Shown here: positions 30,828-39,830 of the stretch, piece after piece
Position numbering within the stretch: position 1 is the first letter of the stretch
Layout: the number at the start of each line of letters is the position of its first letter
Assembly: GCF_026262505.1 (NCBI RefSeq)
Contig: NC_067205.1
Span: 23,655,585-23,719,584, forward strand
Length of the DNA: 64,000 bases
Reading direction: 5' to 3'
Origin: Trichomonas vaginalis G3
Taxonomy: Eukaryota; Parabasalia; Trichomonadida; Trichomonadidae
Made by a program: the position numbers and the translations under genes
Notes under the pieces: model-generated
Database searches by the model: none
The model's input: the letters and a program-made list of their open reading frames with translations, nothing else
What the model was told of the DNA's origin: nothing

Positions 30828-32980
30828 TTATTTCATGCAATGTTTAACTATTTCACCATCTTCTTTAACACCCCAGTACTTCCTTTTCGATATTACATGA
30901 ACTTCGGTGAAAATTTTGTCCAATTTGAATTGACCCATCTTCTCACCGACCATTCCCATTTCAATGAGTTTGTTGTATCCTTCTTCGTTCGTCATGAGTG
31001 CGTCAATGTTCTCATAGTAAACCTTCACTTTGGATTTGACCTCAGAGAAGAATTTGTTGTAGTTGTCAAGGACTGCCTTTGCGAACTGAGGGTAAGACCA
31101 ATGTTCGACAATAGGTTTTAATGTGGTTACTAAGCCACTTTGACCTTGAGTGAATTCGTACTTCAAAACAAAAGGAGAAAACCTTTCAACAAAGTTGTCG
31201 ACCTTCTCATAATGTTTACTCTTCATCTCTTGAGGTTTTTAATGGAATATCCCCATGTCGAATTCATAAGCAATTTCAGTGTCATTGCGAGTTTGGGGTT
31301 TGAAGCTTTCCTAATATCATAGAGTTGTTGTATGACTTTTCCAACTGTATAGTTCCTTCCTGGGAACTCTCCATCTTCGTTTGGAATTCCAGTCGGGATA
31401 TATTGGACAAACCTCATGTATGCAGCGTTAAGGTCGACATAGTATATCTTTTCATCTGAGTCGAACTTGTCGCAACCAATTGGTCCAGTTTGTGGAAATT
31501 CAAGTGAGTCTCTTATCTTCTGAGAAACTTCTCCTGTTATCTCATAAACATCGTCGAAGCAACCTGTTTCATATAAAACCTTCTGACCTAACTCAGATGC
31601 TCTCCAATACAATTTGACGTCAATTGGATGTCTCAATGGAAGTTTGTTTATAGCATCTTGAAGTTCTTGCAACCTCATTGGAAGTTCTTCTGGTTCAGGT
31701 TGGTATCCGAACAATCCAACTCCTTGTGGAATTGTGTACTTCTTTTGTGCTATAACTTTGTCTGGAACAACTTTTGGTCTTGCTAACAGTGAAAAGTTTG
31801 TTTCGTCTTTTGGTACAAAAGTTTCTGTCAGCTTGTCATCTGGAATTGGTTCCAACAAACCTTTCTCGAAAAGAATGTTTACAGCTCTGACAATGTTGCA
31901 CTTGCCTTTTCCGAACAATGGGTTTGTAAGACTTTCGTTCAACATGAAGTGGTTGTGGACAATTACAATCTTCAACCATGGTAAGTCTTTGTCAACAACA
32001 TAGTCGTCATGTGAAGAACCTTTCTCAGTCGGAATGTTGACTCGGATATTCACATTTGCCAACGGTGCAATTTTTGACAATTGACCTCTGAGCATGTACC
32101 TTGTTTTCACACATGACTCAAGATACTTCATCTTCTCATCTGTAACAAGACCAGAGTTCCTGAGACATGTAAGAATACAAGGTTCATTGACAATTGTTTC
32201 GATTGAATTGTAAATTCCATACCTTGTCAAGTCAATGTCAGACTTATTTATGAACGGGAAGTATCCAGCATGTTGTCTGACTGCTTGAGGGTTAGGTTGG
32301 TACCATTCGAACTTGACACTTGCAATTCCTTCAATTGCATTCAAAATGTCTGAGTCGGAGTCAACCATTTGTTCTCTCTTTGTAGTCTTGAAAGCGTCAA
32401 GAAGCATTGCAGCTGTTGTGACATTGCCATGTGCATAGTAAATATGACCATCTAAATCTGTTACGGTTAGTCTGAGATTGTATCCTTTCTTATTTCCGTC
32501 TTGAATTGCAGCAAGTACACCCATGAAGCCTTCTTTGTTCTTTCCTTCGTCAAAGTTTACTGTAAAGGTTCGACCAGATGTAATTTGACTTCTAACTTCA
32601 CGATACTTCTCATATGCATATCTTGTTCTTTCCATGGGAGCATGTTTGTCTTCACCCTTCCCTTTTTTCCTTCTCAAAGGATGCAATTGTTCGTCATGTT
32701 TCCAGTAGAATCTGGCAAAGCCGTCGTGTCCCTCAACTTGAGGCTCAGAAACATCGAAAGGCATGTCCATAAGACGTTCTTCTTCTAACCTCTCGAGTCT
32801 GTTTGGATAATTGGCGCGCGCGGTTTCTAAGTCCATCTCGTAGCGAAGACCAGACAGTTTGTCATAGACTTTTATTGGCTTTCCCTTCCTATATTTAAAC
32901 TTCTTCGAAACTTTCCAACCATATCTTTCTAACTCTGCTTTTATTCTAGCAGACCTTCTGTCCATTCTATATGGGGGCAT
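30828..32980 (-). pseudogene. Family-B DNA polymerase of Polinton 1
   Basis: Motif A-like YYVDLNAAYMRF and motif B-like LKLLMNSTWGYS are visible, and the closing part contains YYENIDALM at the motif C position. Polinton polymerases are protein-primed family-B enzymes with an N-terminal exonuclease, copying the element from its ends. Most of the region stays open (585 codons) but the gene is not whole. Its sequence differs strongly from the polymerase of Polinton 2, pointing to separate lineages. Confidence 0.7.
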
Positions 32981-33011
32981 TTTTATAAAAATAAAAAAAT
33001 ATTTTTTTTCT

Positions 33012-33596
33012 TTACTTTACATAACCACCTGCTGCCATAAGTCTTTGACGCCAACCCATACCAGCTAATGAAGGTTGACTTGGTTTAGTATTGAAACTAA
33101 ACTTTGGTTTTGGTTTATCTTCCGTTTTTGGTTTCTCTTCTTCTATCGGTTTTTCGTCACTTTTCGGTTCCTCTGACTTTACCTCACCTGCAGGAACAGT
33201 TGTGTCGTCAACATCTTCATAAATATCATATGCCATTTGTTTTTGTTTTCCTTTCAACTTTTTGTGTTTGTTGTAAAGTTTAGAATATTTCGACTCTAAG
33301 TCAATGAGATGTTCTATAATGAACTGTTGGTCGGTAAAATATACTTTCCCATCTGTTGTCTCGAAAATTCCTTCAGACTTCAATATTTTATTTGTGAGAG
33401 TCTGTTTCTTTTTTGAGATACTAGCCGTTCCATTTCTATGAAAAGTGACTTTGTAGTTAGGGTTTGCATTTCCAGACCTGGCACTTTCTATTATTGAATT
33501 TTTCTCTTCATCTGTAAGTTCTTTGACAGGTTTTGACAATGGTTCTGAACTTTTTGTTTGTGGTGTCAAATCTACCGTTTCAACTTCTTCGGTCAT
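33012..33596 (-). CDS. Polinton protein with shared N-terminal module (194 aa)
   Basis: Residues about 30-65 (EKNSIIESARSG, then YKVTFHRNGTASISKKK) follow the same pattern as the starts of the proteins at 52073 and 49709 in Polinton 2: helix, G/P turn, aromatic strand, DG/NG turn, basic strand. The rest is charged, with KPKTEDKPKPK-type repeats, ending in GWRQRLMAAGGYVK. A promoter-like ACTGAGATGAA lies directly upstream, identical to that of the next gene. Function unknown; probably virion-associated from context. Confidence 0.55.
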   Translation of the reverse strand: MTEEVETVDLTPQTKSSEPLSKPVKELTDEEKNSIIESARSGNANPNYKVTFHRNGTASISKKKQTLTNKILKSEGIFETTDGKVYFTDQQFIIEHLIDLESKYSKLYNKHKKLKGKQKQMAYDIYEDVDDTTVPAGEVKSEEPKSDEKPIEEEKPKTEDKPKPKFSFNTKPSQPSLAGMGWRQRLMAAGGYVK

Positions 33597-33615
33597 TTCA
33601 TCTCAGTAAAAAATT

Positions 33616-33771
33616 TTAGTTTGGTTTGTTTTCAACTGGTTGTTTAGGTTTTTTAAGTCGGTCTAAAACTTCTTGAGGTATAGGAAGAACTTGACAAACA
33701 CGTGGTTGTGTAACTACTGGAAGTCGACAAATCCATCTTGAACCCATTTGTCTCAATGCTGTATTGTTCAT
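33616..33771 (-). CDS. Small Polinton protein (51 aa)
   Basis: ATG at 33771 to TAA at 33616, starting MNNTALRQMGSRW and ending KPVENKPN-like. The upstream ACTGAGATGAA is the same as before the gene starting at 33596, which supports it as a real transcript unit. Pro-rich and basic; function unknown. Confidence 0.55.
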   Translation of the reverse strand: MNNTALRQMGSRWICRLPVVTQPRVCQVLPIPQEVLDRLKKPKQPVENKPN

Positions 33772-33790
33772 TTCATCTCAGTAAAAAACT

Positions 33791-34192
33791 TTACATTCCC
33801 CAAGTTTGAGGTGGTTGCGGTTGGTTATTGTTTACCCACTGTTGTGCATGGTTATATCCTCTGTTAAAGAATCTTTCACCTTGGTCCATATAGTGTCCTG
33901 CTTGGTTATAGTAGTCATTTGCTTTGTTATAATAGTTTCCTGCTTGTCTTCCTACATTGTCCATCCATCCTTGAACTTTTCCTCTTGTTTCAGGATTTGG
34001 AATAAGATTTGCTGCATCTCGTGCTACATCCCAACCTTTCTGTACAGTTTGTATAATAGGCTGTGCTTTCTCTTTCAGTATACCTAATGTACTCAAAATC
34101 TTCCTTCCAATTCCAAATGCACCTCTGGCTAGTGTTCCCACTGCGGGCAAAAATCTGGATGCAACTCCTGCTAATGCGCCAAATAAACCCAT
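33791..34192 (-). CDS. Amphipathic virion-type protein (133 aa)
   Basis: The N-terminus MGLFGALAGVASRFLPAVG is an amphipathic, Gly/Ala-rich helix with Gly at position 2. It is followed by another helix and a Tyr/Asn/Gln-rich tail. In size and layout this recalls adenovirus pVI-like minor proteins that act on membranes. That comparison is inference. It is divergent from the integrase gene, and the 17 bases between the two starts must serve both. Confidence 0.5.
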   Translation of the reverse strand: MGLFGALAGVASRFLPAVGTLARGAFGIGRKILSTLGILKEKAQPIIQTVQKGWDVARDAANLIPNPETRGKVQGWMDNVGRQAGNYYNKANDYYNQAGHYMDQGERFFNRGYNHAQQWVNNNQPQPPQTWGM

Positions 34193-34209
34193 TTCTTATG
34201 GGTTAAAAA

Positions 34210-35168
34210 ATGACGAATCCAAACAAGGACCCCTATGTTTCTAAGGCAACAAAGAAAGCACTCATGATAAAAATCTTTAGTTCAACACCAAATGCTTGGT
34301 TTATGGATATCTTGGAAAACATTCCGAGGTATAGAGAAGATGGACCACCATACTGGCTAATATTTGTTGGTCAAAACACAAGATACTGTGAAGCCATACC
34401 ATTACAGTCCAAAAATATTTTAGATGTGAAAACTGCTTTGACAATATTCGTTGACAAATACCATCCAACTAAACTGACATCTGACTGTGAAAGTTCTTTC
34501 AAATCAGATGATATTAAAAACTATCTGCGTTCAAAAAATGTAAACCAATATTTCATTGTCGACCAAAACCATTCTGCTCTTGGTGTCATTGACAGTTGTA
34601 TAAAATCTTAAGAGACTTAAACCAACCACAAGGTGGTGAAGCAAATGAAATGTCATATGATGACAAATATAGACACTTCTCCCAGGCAAAGATGAGACAA
34701 GTTTTAAATATTTACAATAGCCGTAAACAAAAAGGTTTGGGAAACCACTCCCCTGAAGAAATGAAAAACAACCCCGACTTAGAGAAAGACTATATATTTA
34801 ATAGTTTAGTCAAAAGAGACAAACAAGAAAGAATGCCAGGCTTCAAACTTAAGAAAGGTGACAAAGTAAAAATAGAAATACCTAAACGCGACCCATATGA
34901 AAATACTATTGACTATGACAACAATGGGAACTCGACAGGTACTCACCTTCGTGTTCGTAAAAATAGAAGAAAGTATACAAGAGAATATTATGAAGTTTTA
35001 GGCAAACATGGCAAAATGTACAGACTGCAAGCAGAAGATAAAACTACTATTGTCAGACCTCGTTTCAAACTTGTCAAAGTTCAAGGTGGTATACTTTCAA
35101 AGACAGTTCCTAACAAATATAAGACAACTCCTGACGAATATGCTAAAGAAGTTGAAAATGACGACTAA
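34210..35168 (+). pseudogene. Retrovirus-like integrase of Polinton 1
   Basis: Contains the integrase core pattern (LTSDCESSF with preceding strands YWLIFVGQNTRY) and LRDLNQ, matching the intact integrase at 62509-63594. A basic C-terminal region follows (LRVRKNRRKYTREYYEV). These enzymes insert Polintons into the host genome. Not whole. Confidence 0.75.
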
Positions 35169-36452
35169 GCAATTCTATACCATGCGTAAACTGTCATGTA
35201 AGGTGGCATGTAGTCTTTACTTTGTCCCGTTGTTTGTGTATACCCTGAAACGCGATGTGTATGGTTTCCTCCTCCCTCAGTGTTACTCCAGTAACAATCT
35301 ATAGCAAACTTAACGTTGTCTTTAACATCATATCCTTTACCTTTTGTCATTCCTGACCAATCCCAATATCTATGCTTATGCCAACCTGCTTGAGATGTAC
35401 TTAAATCTATGTAGTGACTGTGCGCAGGTAAATTTTCACCTGAAATCGTTTTACTTCCTCCTGTTTCCTTTGAAGAGTTTGCACAATACAAAAACCTGTC
35501 GACTATTTGAGTCCAAGTTCCAAAACCAAGTACTACTTCTGGTCTGGTAGAGTTCATTGACGTATAAATAGAACCTATAGGATATACTGTTTGAAGTATT
35601 TCTGTCTTTAATGTTTGAAGCTCTGTTTTGTCTGCTTTTTTATATAACTTTTCTTCAAGTTCATTTACGTCAGAGATGCTATGTCTATGATATTTTTGTG
35701 GGTATGTTCCTTCTGTCCATGCTAAAATACGTTCTTTTGTTGCATCTACATATCCAGCTATCCATGTCGAGTCTGCTTTTGTATTCCTTAACTCTGTAAC
35801 ACCTTTCTCAAGCTCTTTCAACTGTTGTCCATCTTCCATTAAACCTCTGGTATGACTTGAAACCGTTTGTGTCAACATATCTACAGTTTCTTTGTCGGCT
35901 TTAAGGTCTAAACATCCTGAAACCCATCCTGTATCAGCTTTAGTTTTTAAAATCTTCGATGTCCGTTCATTGTACCATTCAACCCTTTCTTTAATTTCAT
36001 TGTCTTTTTCATCCACATATTCCTTATCTGCCTTCTTCACTAACCCACTAGCCAGATATGCTAACTCATCGTCAACATACTCTTTGTCAGCTTTTTTCAA
36101 CATCCTCTTTTGTTGCATATGTTGCATCTGCTCTGTCATGTTCTTCTTGAACTTTTTCAATGACATACTCTTTGTCAGCTTTGTTGTCAACATCTGCTTT
36201 CAAAAGAAGTTCATCTATAGGTTTCTCGTTTAAAGTTCCTTTTGTTGGATTTACACAGACAGTATGGTTCTTACTGTCTTGAAACAGAAACTCGTCTGTC
36301 ATTGGGTTTATCGTCAGTTTTAAGTTTCCTTCTTTCAATGACTCAGATATCTTAGAATAGTTTGAAAAGTTTGTTGTGTTCTTATTTAGAGCTTGCAAAA
36401 TGAGTTGTCGGTTGTGTTGTATTTCTCTCATAGACGCTGTTTCTTTCGACAT
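35165..36452 (-). pseudogene. Tail-collar/fibre-like protein
   Basis: The N-terminal part carries repeats of the phrase KADKEYV(D/I) spaced along helical sequence, as in trimeric fibre shafts. The C-terminus has the phage tail-collar signature: IGSIYTSMNSTRPEV, LPAHSHYID, a TEGGGNHTHRVSGY stretch and PPYMTVYAWYRIA. Collar domains form receptor-binding trimers in phage tails. A related C-terminus lies at 63635-64000 in Polinton 2. The region is not whole. Confidence 0.7.
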
Positions 36453-36469
36453 TTTATTCTAGATAAAAT
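36453..36469. promoter_or_regulatory. Shared 17-bp bidirectional promoter-like palindrome
   Basis: TTTTATTCTAGATAAAA fills the whole gap between the ATG of the leftward fibre gene (36452) and the ATG of the rightward gene (36470). Apart from one extra base it is self-complementary. Each half matches the TTTTATCnnA-type motif found 10-20 bases before other Polinton genes. Confidence 0.6.
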
Positions 36470-37318
36470 ATGCTTTCAATAGAAAAAGAAAATTCAAGAG
36501 TTGCTACAACTAAACCATTAGATGAACTTTTTACTAACGTAGGTCAAAAGTTTGAGACAGAGACCGTAAAGCATGAAGGCTATCGTTTTGACTACCCACT
36601 AAGATGGTTAAGAGACCCATCCGTCACAAAAGCTATTGGCTTTCGTAGAATGAAATTCATTTCAGAAGCCATACATGGTTTCCCATTTACGGTCGCTTTT
36701 GAAATTCGATACTATAACAAAGAAAAACGTACGTATGAGAAATTTGAACAGGGAAAACTTTTACAAGTGAATTTGCTTGTAAACTTAGAAACAACTCTTC
36801 AAGCTTTTCAAGAAAAAATAAACGATATCTATCTCGAATATGCAAAACAGTACAACATTGACGAAGGAGAGTACCATCTCGATATTATATATGACAGGAA
36901 AAATGCAACTGTTAAAATCAATAGAATAGAAGACCTTGGAGAAGACGTTTATATTTCTACAAAATATAACAACTTGGCATGGTATAGATTTTTGAGGATG
37001 TTAAATCAGCCTGCAGCATATCCAGTACACCCGAACTTTTATGAAGTCGAAAACCCTAATGGAACATATGAAAATGTTTTCGACTCAGATGCTATTATCG
37101 TTCATGCTTCATTTTCTGGCGCACAAAACTCTTTTTTATGCTTGGCAAATGACTTTTACGAAAAACCTACAAAGTTATATGAACCACCAAGTGGAAGTAT
37201 TTCAGACTTTCAAGTATGGTTTACTACAGATGGAAGAAAAAGAATAATTCCATTATACCATGCGTTTTACTTAGAACTTAGTTTCATATACAACTACTAT
37301 CGAACGGTAAAAATATAA
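36470..37318 (+). CDS. Minor capsid-like Polinton protein (282 aa)
   Basis: An intact beta-rich protein. Its order of segments (PLRWLRDPSVTKAIGFRRM, long middle, LYEPPSGSISDFQVWFTT and PLYHAFYLELSFI) matches that of the region 52838-53690 in Polinton 2 (PTDWIVNINEEKYIGITSM, TGFNREFWIDMFSTH and CLYIEAQLL). The pair therefore defines a conserved late protein, probably a minor capsid or vertex component. It is divergent from the fibre gene and shares its promoter. Confidence 0.5.
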   Translation: MLSIEKENSRVATTKPLDELFTNVGQKFETETVKHEGYRFDYPLRWLRDPSVTKAIGFRRMKFISEAIHGFPFTVAFEIRYYNKEKRTYEKFEQGKLLQVNLLVNLETTLQAFQEKINDIYLEYAKQYNIDEGEYHLDIIYDRKNATVKINRIEDLGEDVYISTKYNNLAWYRFLRMLNQPAAYPVHPNFYEVENPNGTYENVFDSDAIIVHASFSGAQNSFLCLANDFYEKPTKLYEPPSGSISDFQVWFTTDGRKRIIPLYHAFYLELSFIYNYYRTVKI

Positions 37319-37322
37319 TTTT

Positions 37323-37565
37323 TTAATACGGTTGAGGTGTTGGATTTGGTTGCCAACTAGACTGTGGTGCAGGTTCAGGCTGTTGTATAACAGGAGCTTG
37401 TTCTTCTGGTTCAGGGTCTTTAGGTATAATACCAACAAACTGACCTACTCTTTTACCAATATTTTTGACTCCGTTCCAAATTCCTTTTCCGACAGATTTT
37501 ATTCCATTCCATATACCTCTTCCAACATTTCGAAAGAAGTTTCCTATCTTACTGAAGAAACCCAT
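37323..37565 (-). CDS. Small amphipathic Polinton protein (80 aa)
   Basis: MGFFSKIGNFFRNVGRG begins two near-repeats of an aromatic/basic amphipathic helix (GIWNGIKSVGK, GIWNGVKNIGK), then a Pro/Gln-rich tail. Like the protein at 33791 it starts MG-aromatic. The pattern fits membrane-active or core peptides of adenovirus-like particles, by inference. Intact. Confidence 0.55.
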   Translation of the reverse strand: MGFFSKIGNFFRNVGRGIWNGIKSVGKGIWNGVKNIGKRVGQFVGIIPKDPEPEEQAPVIQQPEPAPQSSWQPNPTPQPY

Positions 37566-37583
37566 TTTACTATATGTAAAAAT

Positions 37584-37946
37584 CTAATGTCCGCCTAGTC
37601 TCTTACGTTTCCTGTTGAGTTCCATAGCATTCTTTAACTGGAGCTCATACATTCTGTTTCTCCTCTGGTAGAAAACATATTCTGGGTCAACTCCTGTGTT
37701 CGCGTCATCTGCATAAAGTTGTTTATATCCCACTTCAGGGTTTGTATAAAACTCTTTCCATCTCATATTTGCATACCATGGTGGCAAACCTAACGCAGCG
37801 TCATTTGACATGGCAGTTTGCATTTGTACATCTGTTGGCACTTGACCATAGTTTGCCATTGCAGTTTGTATTCTAACTTCATTTGGAATATTCTCTGGGT
37901 TTGGTTGTCCAGGTTGCTGTGCATTCGCTAAGTTCTGTGCGTCCAT
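37584..37946 (-). CDS. Polinton protein of unknown function (120 aa)
   Basis: Gln/Asn/Pro-rich N-terminus with a repeated phrase (RIQTAMANYG and QMQTAMSND), an aromatic middle (WYANMRWKEFYTNPEVGYK) and a basic end (NRKRKRLGGH). Preceded by TTTTATCTAATATTAA directly before the ATG. Intact, function unknown. Confidence 0.55.
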   Translation of the reverse strand: MDAQNLANAQQPGQPNPENIPNEVRIQTAMANYGQVPTDVQMQTAMSNDAALGLPPWYANMRWKEFYTNPEVGYKQLYADDANTGVDPEYVFYQRRNRMYELQLKNAMELNRKRKRLGGH

Positions 37947-37969
37947 TTAATATTAGATAAAAATATCTC

Positions 37970-38101
37970 TTACGAGTACATATACTGAACATTTGCAGGC
38001 ATTGGTTCATCTTCATATTCTCTATATCTTTCTGCCACGTCAAATAAGTAAATGACACAATGGAAAAAACCTAAAACAAGTAGTCCTATTTCAAACCACA
38101 T
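37970..38101 (-). CDS. Small single-span membrane protein (43 aa)
   Basis: ATG at 38101 to TAA at 37970. MWFEIGLLVLGFF begins a membrane helix of about 20 residues, followed by an acidic tail (RYREYEDEPMP). It overlaps the end of the methyltransferase gene by 16 bases, in the same direction. The 5' context GTAAGTAAATG fits other genes of the element. Confidence 0.5.
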   Translation of the reverse strand: MWFEIGLLVLGFFHCVIYLFDVAERYREYEDEPMPANVQYMYS

Positions 38102-38904
38102 TTACTTACTAGTAAAATTTCTTTGTTATGACACTTTCTCCAGTTTATAGGACCTCTCTCATATTCTATCTTGTCATATATAAACTCATAGTCATGTATG
38201 TCCTCTAACCATCTCATGACACTTTCCAAACCACTTTTATCGGATGTAAAGTAAAAGCATGGATGGTTATGTAAAACGTCTAAAGTTTCTAAAGAGTCTC
38301 TCAAAGTCCAGTCTACTTGGTATTGAAAATCCCATGTGTTATAGAACGGCGGGTCCACTATAAAGAAAACATTTTCCTTGTCTTTATATTTTTCATACAA
38401 CTCTGTCCAATGACATCTCACAAACTCTATACCCTCAATATATTTTTCTATGTCCTCTTTGAAAACATTTGTATAGTTAAGATATAAAACTTTTGACATA
38501 AGTGTTTCAATGTCATGAACTCTTATAGCACCACTATATAATAGTCTAGCAGATATACTATCCCAGTCTATATATTCTGCTTTTTTCAAAACCTCTCTCA
38601 CAATATTTTTCTTATCTAATGGTATACGTTCCATCTTACCTATAGGTATCTTTTCTTTTAACTCTTTCAATATATTGTTTGTGTCTGGTATATGTTTGAG
38701 ACGGTCCATATAGTTGTCGAAGTCATTGCATATAATCTTTGAGTCTGGGAATATTGTATGGCACAAATGGGATATATAGAAACTTCCACCGAACAAGTCT
38801 ACAAATGTTAGACCATTCGGTAGTTTCTTAAGTTCTCTCAATAGAATATCTTTACATTTACTCTTATTTCCAAAGAACGGTAACGGTGGTTTTGTAAAAT
38901 TCAT
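38086..38904 (-). CDS. D12-class (Dam-like) DNA adenine methyltransferase
   Basis: 272 residues with the class landmarks in order: FFGNKSK at 10-16 (the FxGxK substrate/AdoMet start), FVDLFGGS at 34-41 (AdoMet-binding DLFxG), a target-recognition middle, and catalytic DPPF at 184-187 (DPPY type). The enzyme transfers methyl from AdoMet to N6 of adenine in DNA. Adenine methyltransferases of Polinton origin are known in trichomonads, where N6-methyladenine is abundant. The frame is intact and is the last gene before the right end. Target site is not predictable from sequence; Dam relatives use GATC. Confidence 0.85.
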   Translation of the reverse strand: MNFTKPPLPFFGNKSKCKDILLRELKKLPNGLTFVDLFGGSFYISHLCHTIFPDSKIICNDFDNYMDRLKHIPDTNNILKELKEKIPIGKMERIPLDKKNIVREVLKKAEYIDWDSISARLLYSGAIRVHDIETLMSKVLYLNYTNVFKEDIEKYIEGIEFVRCHWTELYEKYKDKENVFFIVDPPFYNTWDFQYQVDWTLRDSLETLDVLHNHPCFYFTSDKSGLESVMRWLEDIHDYEFIYDKIEYERGPINWRKCHNKEILLVSKCGLK

Positions 38905-38955
38905 TTATATATAATAATAAAAATGTTTTTCCCTGAAAAGTGACAAAATTTCTTA

Positions 38956-38990
38956 GGGGCTAGAGGGCACGAAGTGCCTGGAAGCCCCAC

Positions 38991-39021
<31 letters not shown>
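38956..39021. repeat. Polinton 1 right terminal inverted repeat
   Basis: GGGGCTAGAG, GGCACGAAGTGCC and TGGAAGCCCC form a nested hairpin (GGGGCT/AGCCCC outside, GGCAC/GTGCC inside), followed by ACTGCC and a run of 27 T's. It is the mirror of the left end. Confidence 0.85.
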
Positions 39022-39818
39022 CATAATTATATTAAATTTAAATACATTTTTACAATTGAAGATAATTTTTTTTTAATTTTCAAATAGAAAATCCTTTAAT
39101 GAAAATTGTATTTTTATCATTATCAGCTATTAGTTAATCTTTATCAATTGAAAAGATATCTAAAAAAACGATTCGAACATTTCAAATATTATTAGTTATG
39201 ATGCTAAACTATCAATAGTGCTATATTTAAAATTATTTTAATTTTTATATCTTTAAATTTGACAAGCAGTCCAGCTTTTCGATGTGATTTATGAGATTAT
39301 TATATATATATTGCTAATAAGGAATAAAGTTAACTGCTTAAAATCGAATTTTGAGCATGATTTATTTTTGAAATTATTTTATCATTGAATTTTCGGCGAT
39401 TTAAATGGATCAATCCGCAATATAATATAACTCAAATTGATAAATGCTATTAGTTTAAAAACGATTAAAAATTGCAACCGAAAATGGTCAAAAGTAAGTC
39501 ACGAAAATATGAAATTTAGATAGCTAATTTGATTTAATTAAAGACGACGAAAAAAATATTTTTAGTCTTATATATATAGCGTATCTATCGGCGCGCGGCT
39601 TCGCCGCGCGCCAATATAAGCTGACAACCCATTCATCACAATTTTTGAATAGAATTACCAAACCTTCACAAAATTTTTCAATAAGATTTATGAAAAATCT
39701 ATTGTCACTTAAAATACTTTAATATAACTTATTATTAAAATACTTTTTTTTGTTGGACTACCTTTCAAATATCTACGATATAAAAAATTTACGCTACAAA
39801 TTTTTTTCATAAAAAAAA
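39022..39818. other. Spacer between Polinton 1 and SDR copy B
   Basis: Very AT-rich. The last part, from about 39180, resembles the sequence upstream of SDR copy C (42740-43040), for example the phrase ATCACAATTTTTGAATA, so the SDR copies were duplicated together with their upstream DNA. It also holds the GC-rich hairpin at 39590-39612. Confidence 0.6.
39590..39612. repeat. Perfect GC-rich hairpin
   Basis: GGCGCGCGGC, loop TTC, then GCCGCGCGCC: a perfect 10-bp stem in a spacer that is otherwise almost all A and T. The TTC loop recalls the hairpins at the Polinton ends. Confidence 0.85.
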
Positions 39819-39826
39819 TCATTTTT
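39819..39826 (+). promoter_or_regulatory. Trichomonad initiator of SDR copy B
   Basis: TCATTTTT, with the ATG at 39831. The motif and spacing are the same as for SDR copy C at 43044-43051. Confidence 0.7.
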
Positions 39827-39830
39827 GTTG

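Larger units (their letters stand above)
14888..39021. mobile_element. Maverick/Polinton 1 (fossil, both ends present)
   Basis: About 24.1 kb bounded by inverted terminal sequences: a run of about 30 A's then a GC-rich hairpin on the left, and the mirror image (hairpin then about 27 T's) on the right. It carries the Polinton gene set: double-jelly-roll capsid and penton-like remnants, packaging ATPase, family-B DNA polymerase and retrovirus-like integrase, plus HNH, methyltransferase and tail-collar proteins. It is broken, with on the order of twenty breaks concentrated in the left (capsid) half, while the right half is mostly open. No clear target duplication is visible next to the A/T runs. 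The terminal hairpins remain almost identical, which suggests moderate rather than great age. Confidence 0.9.
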
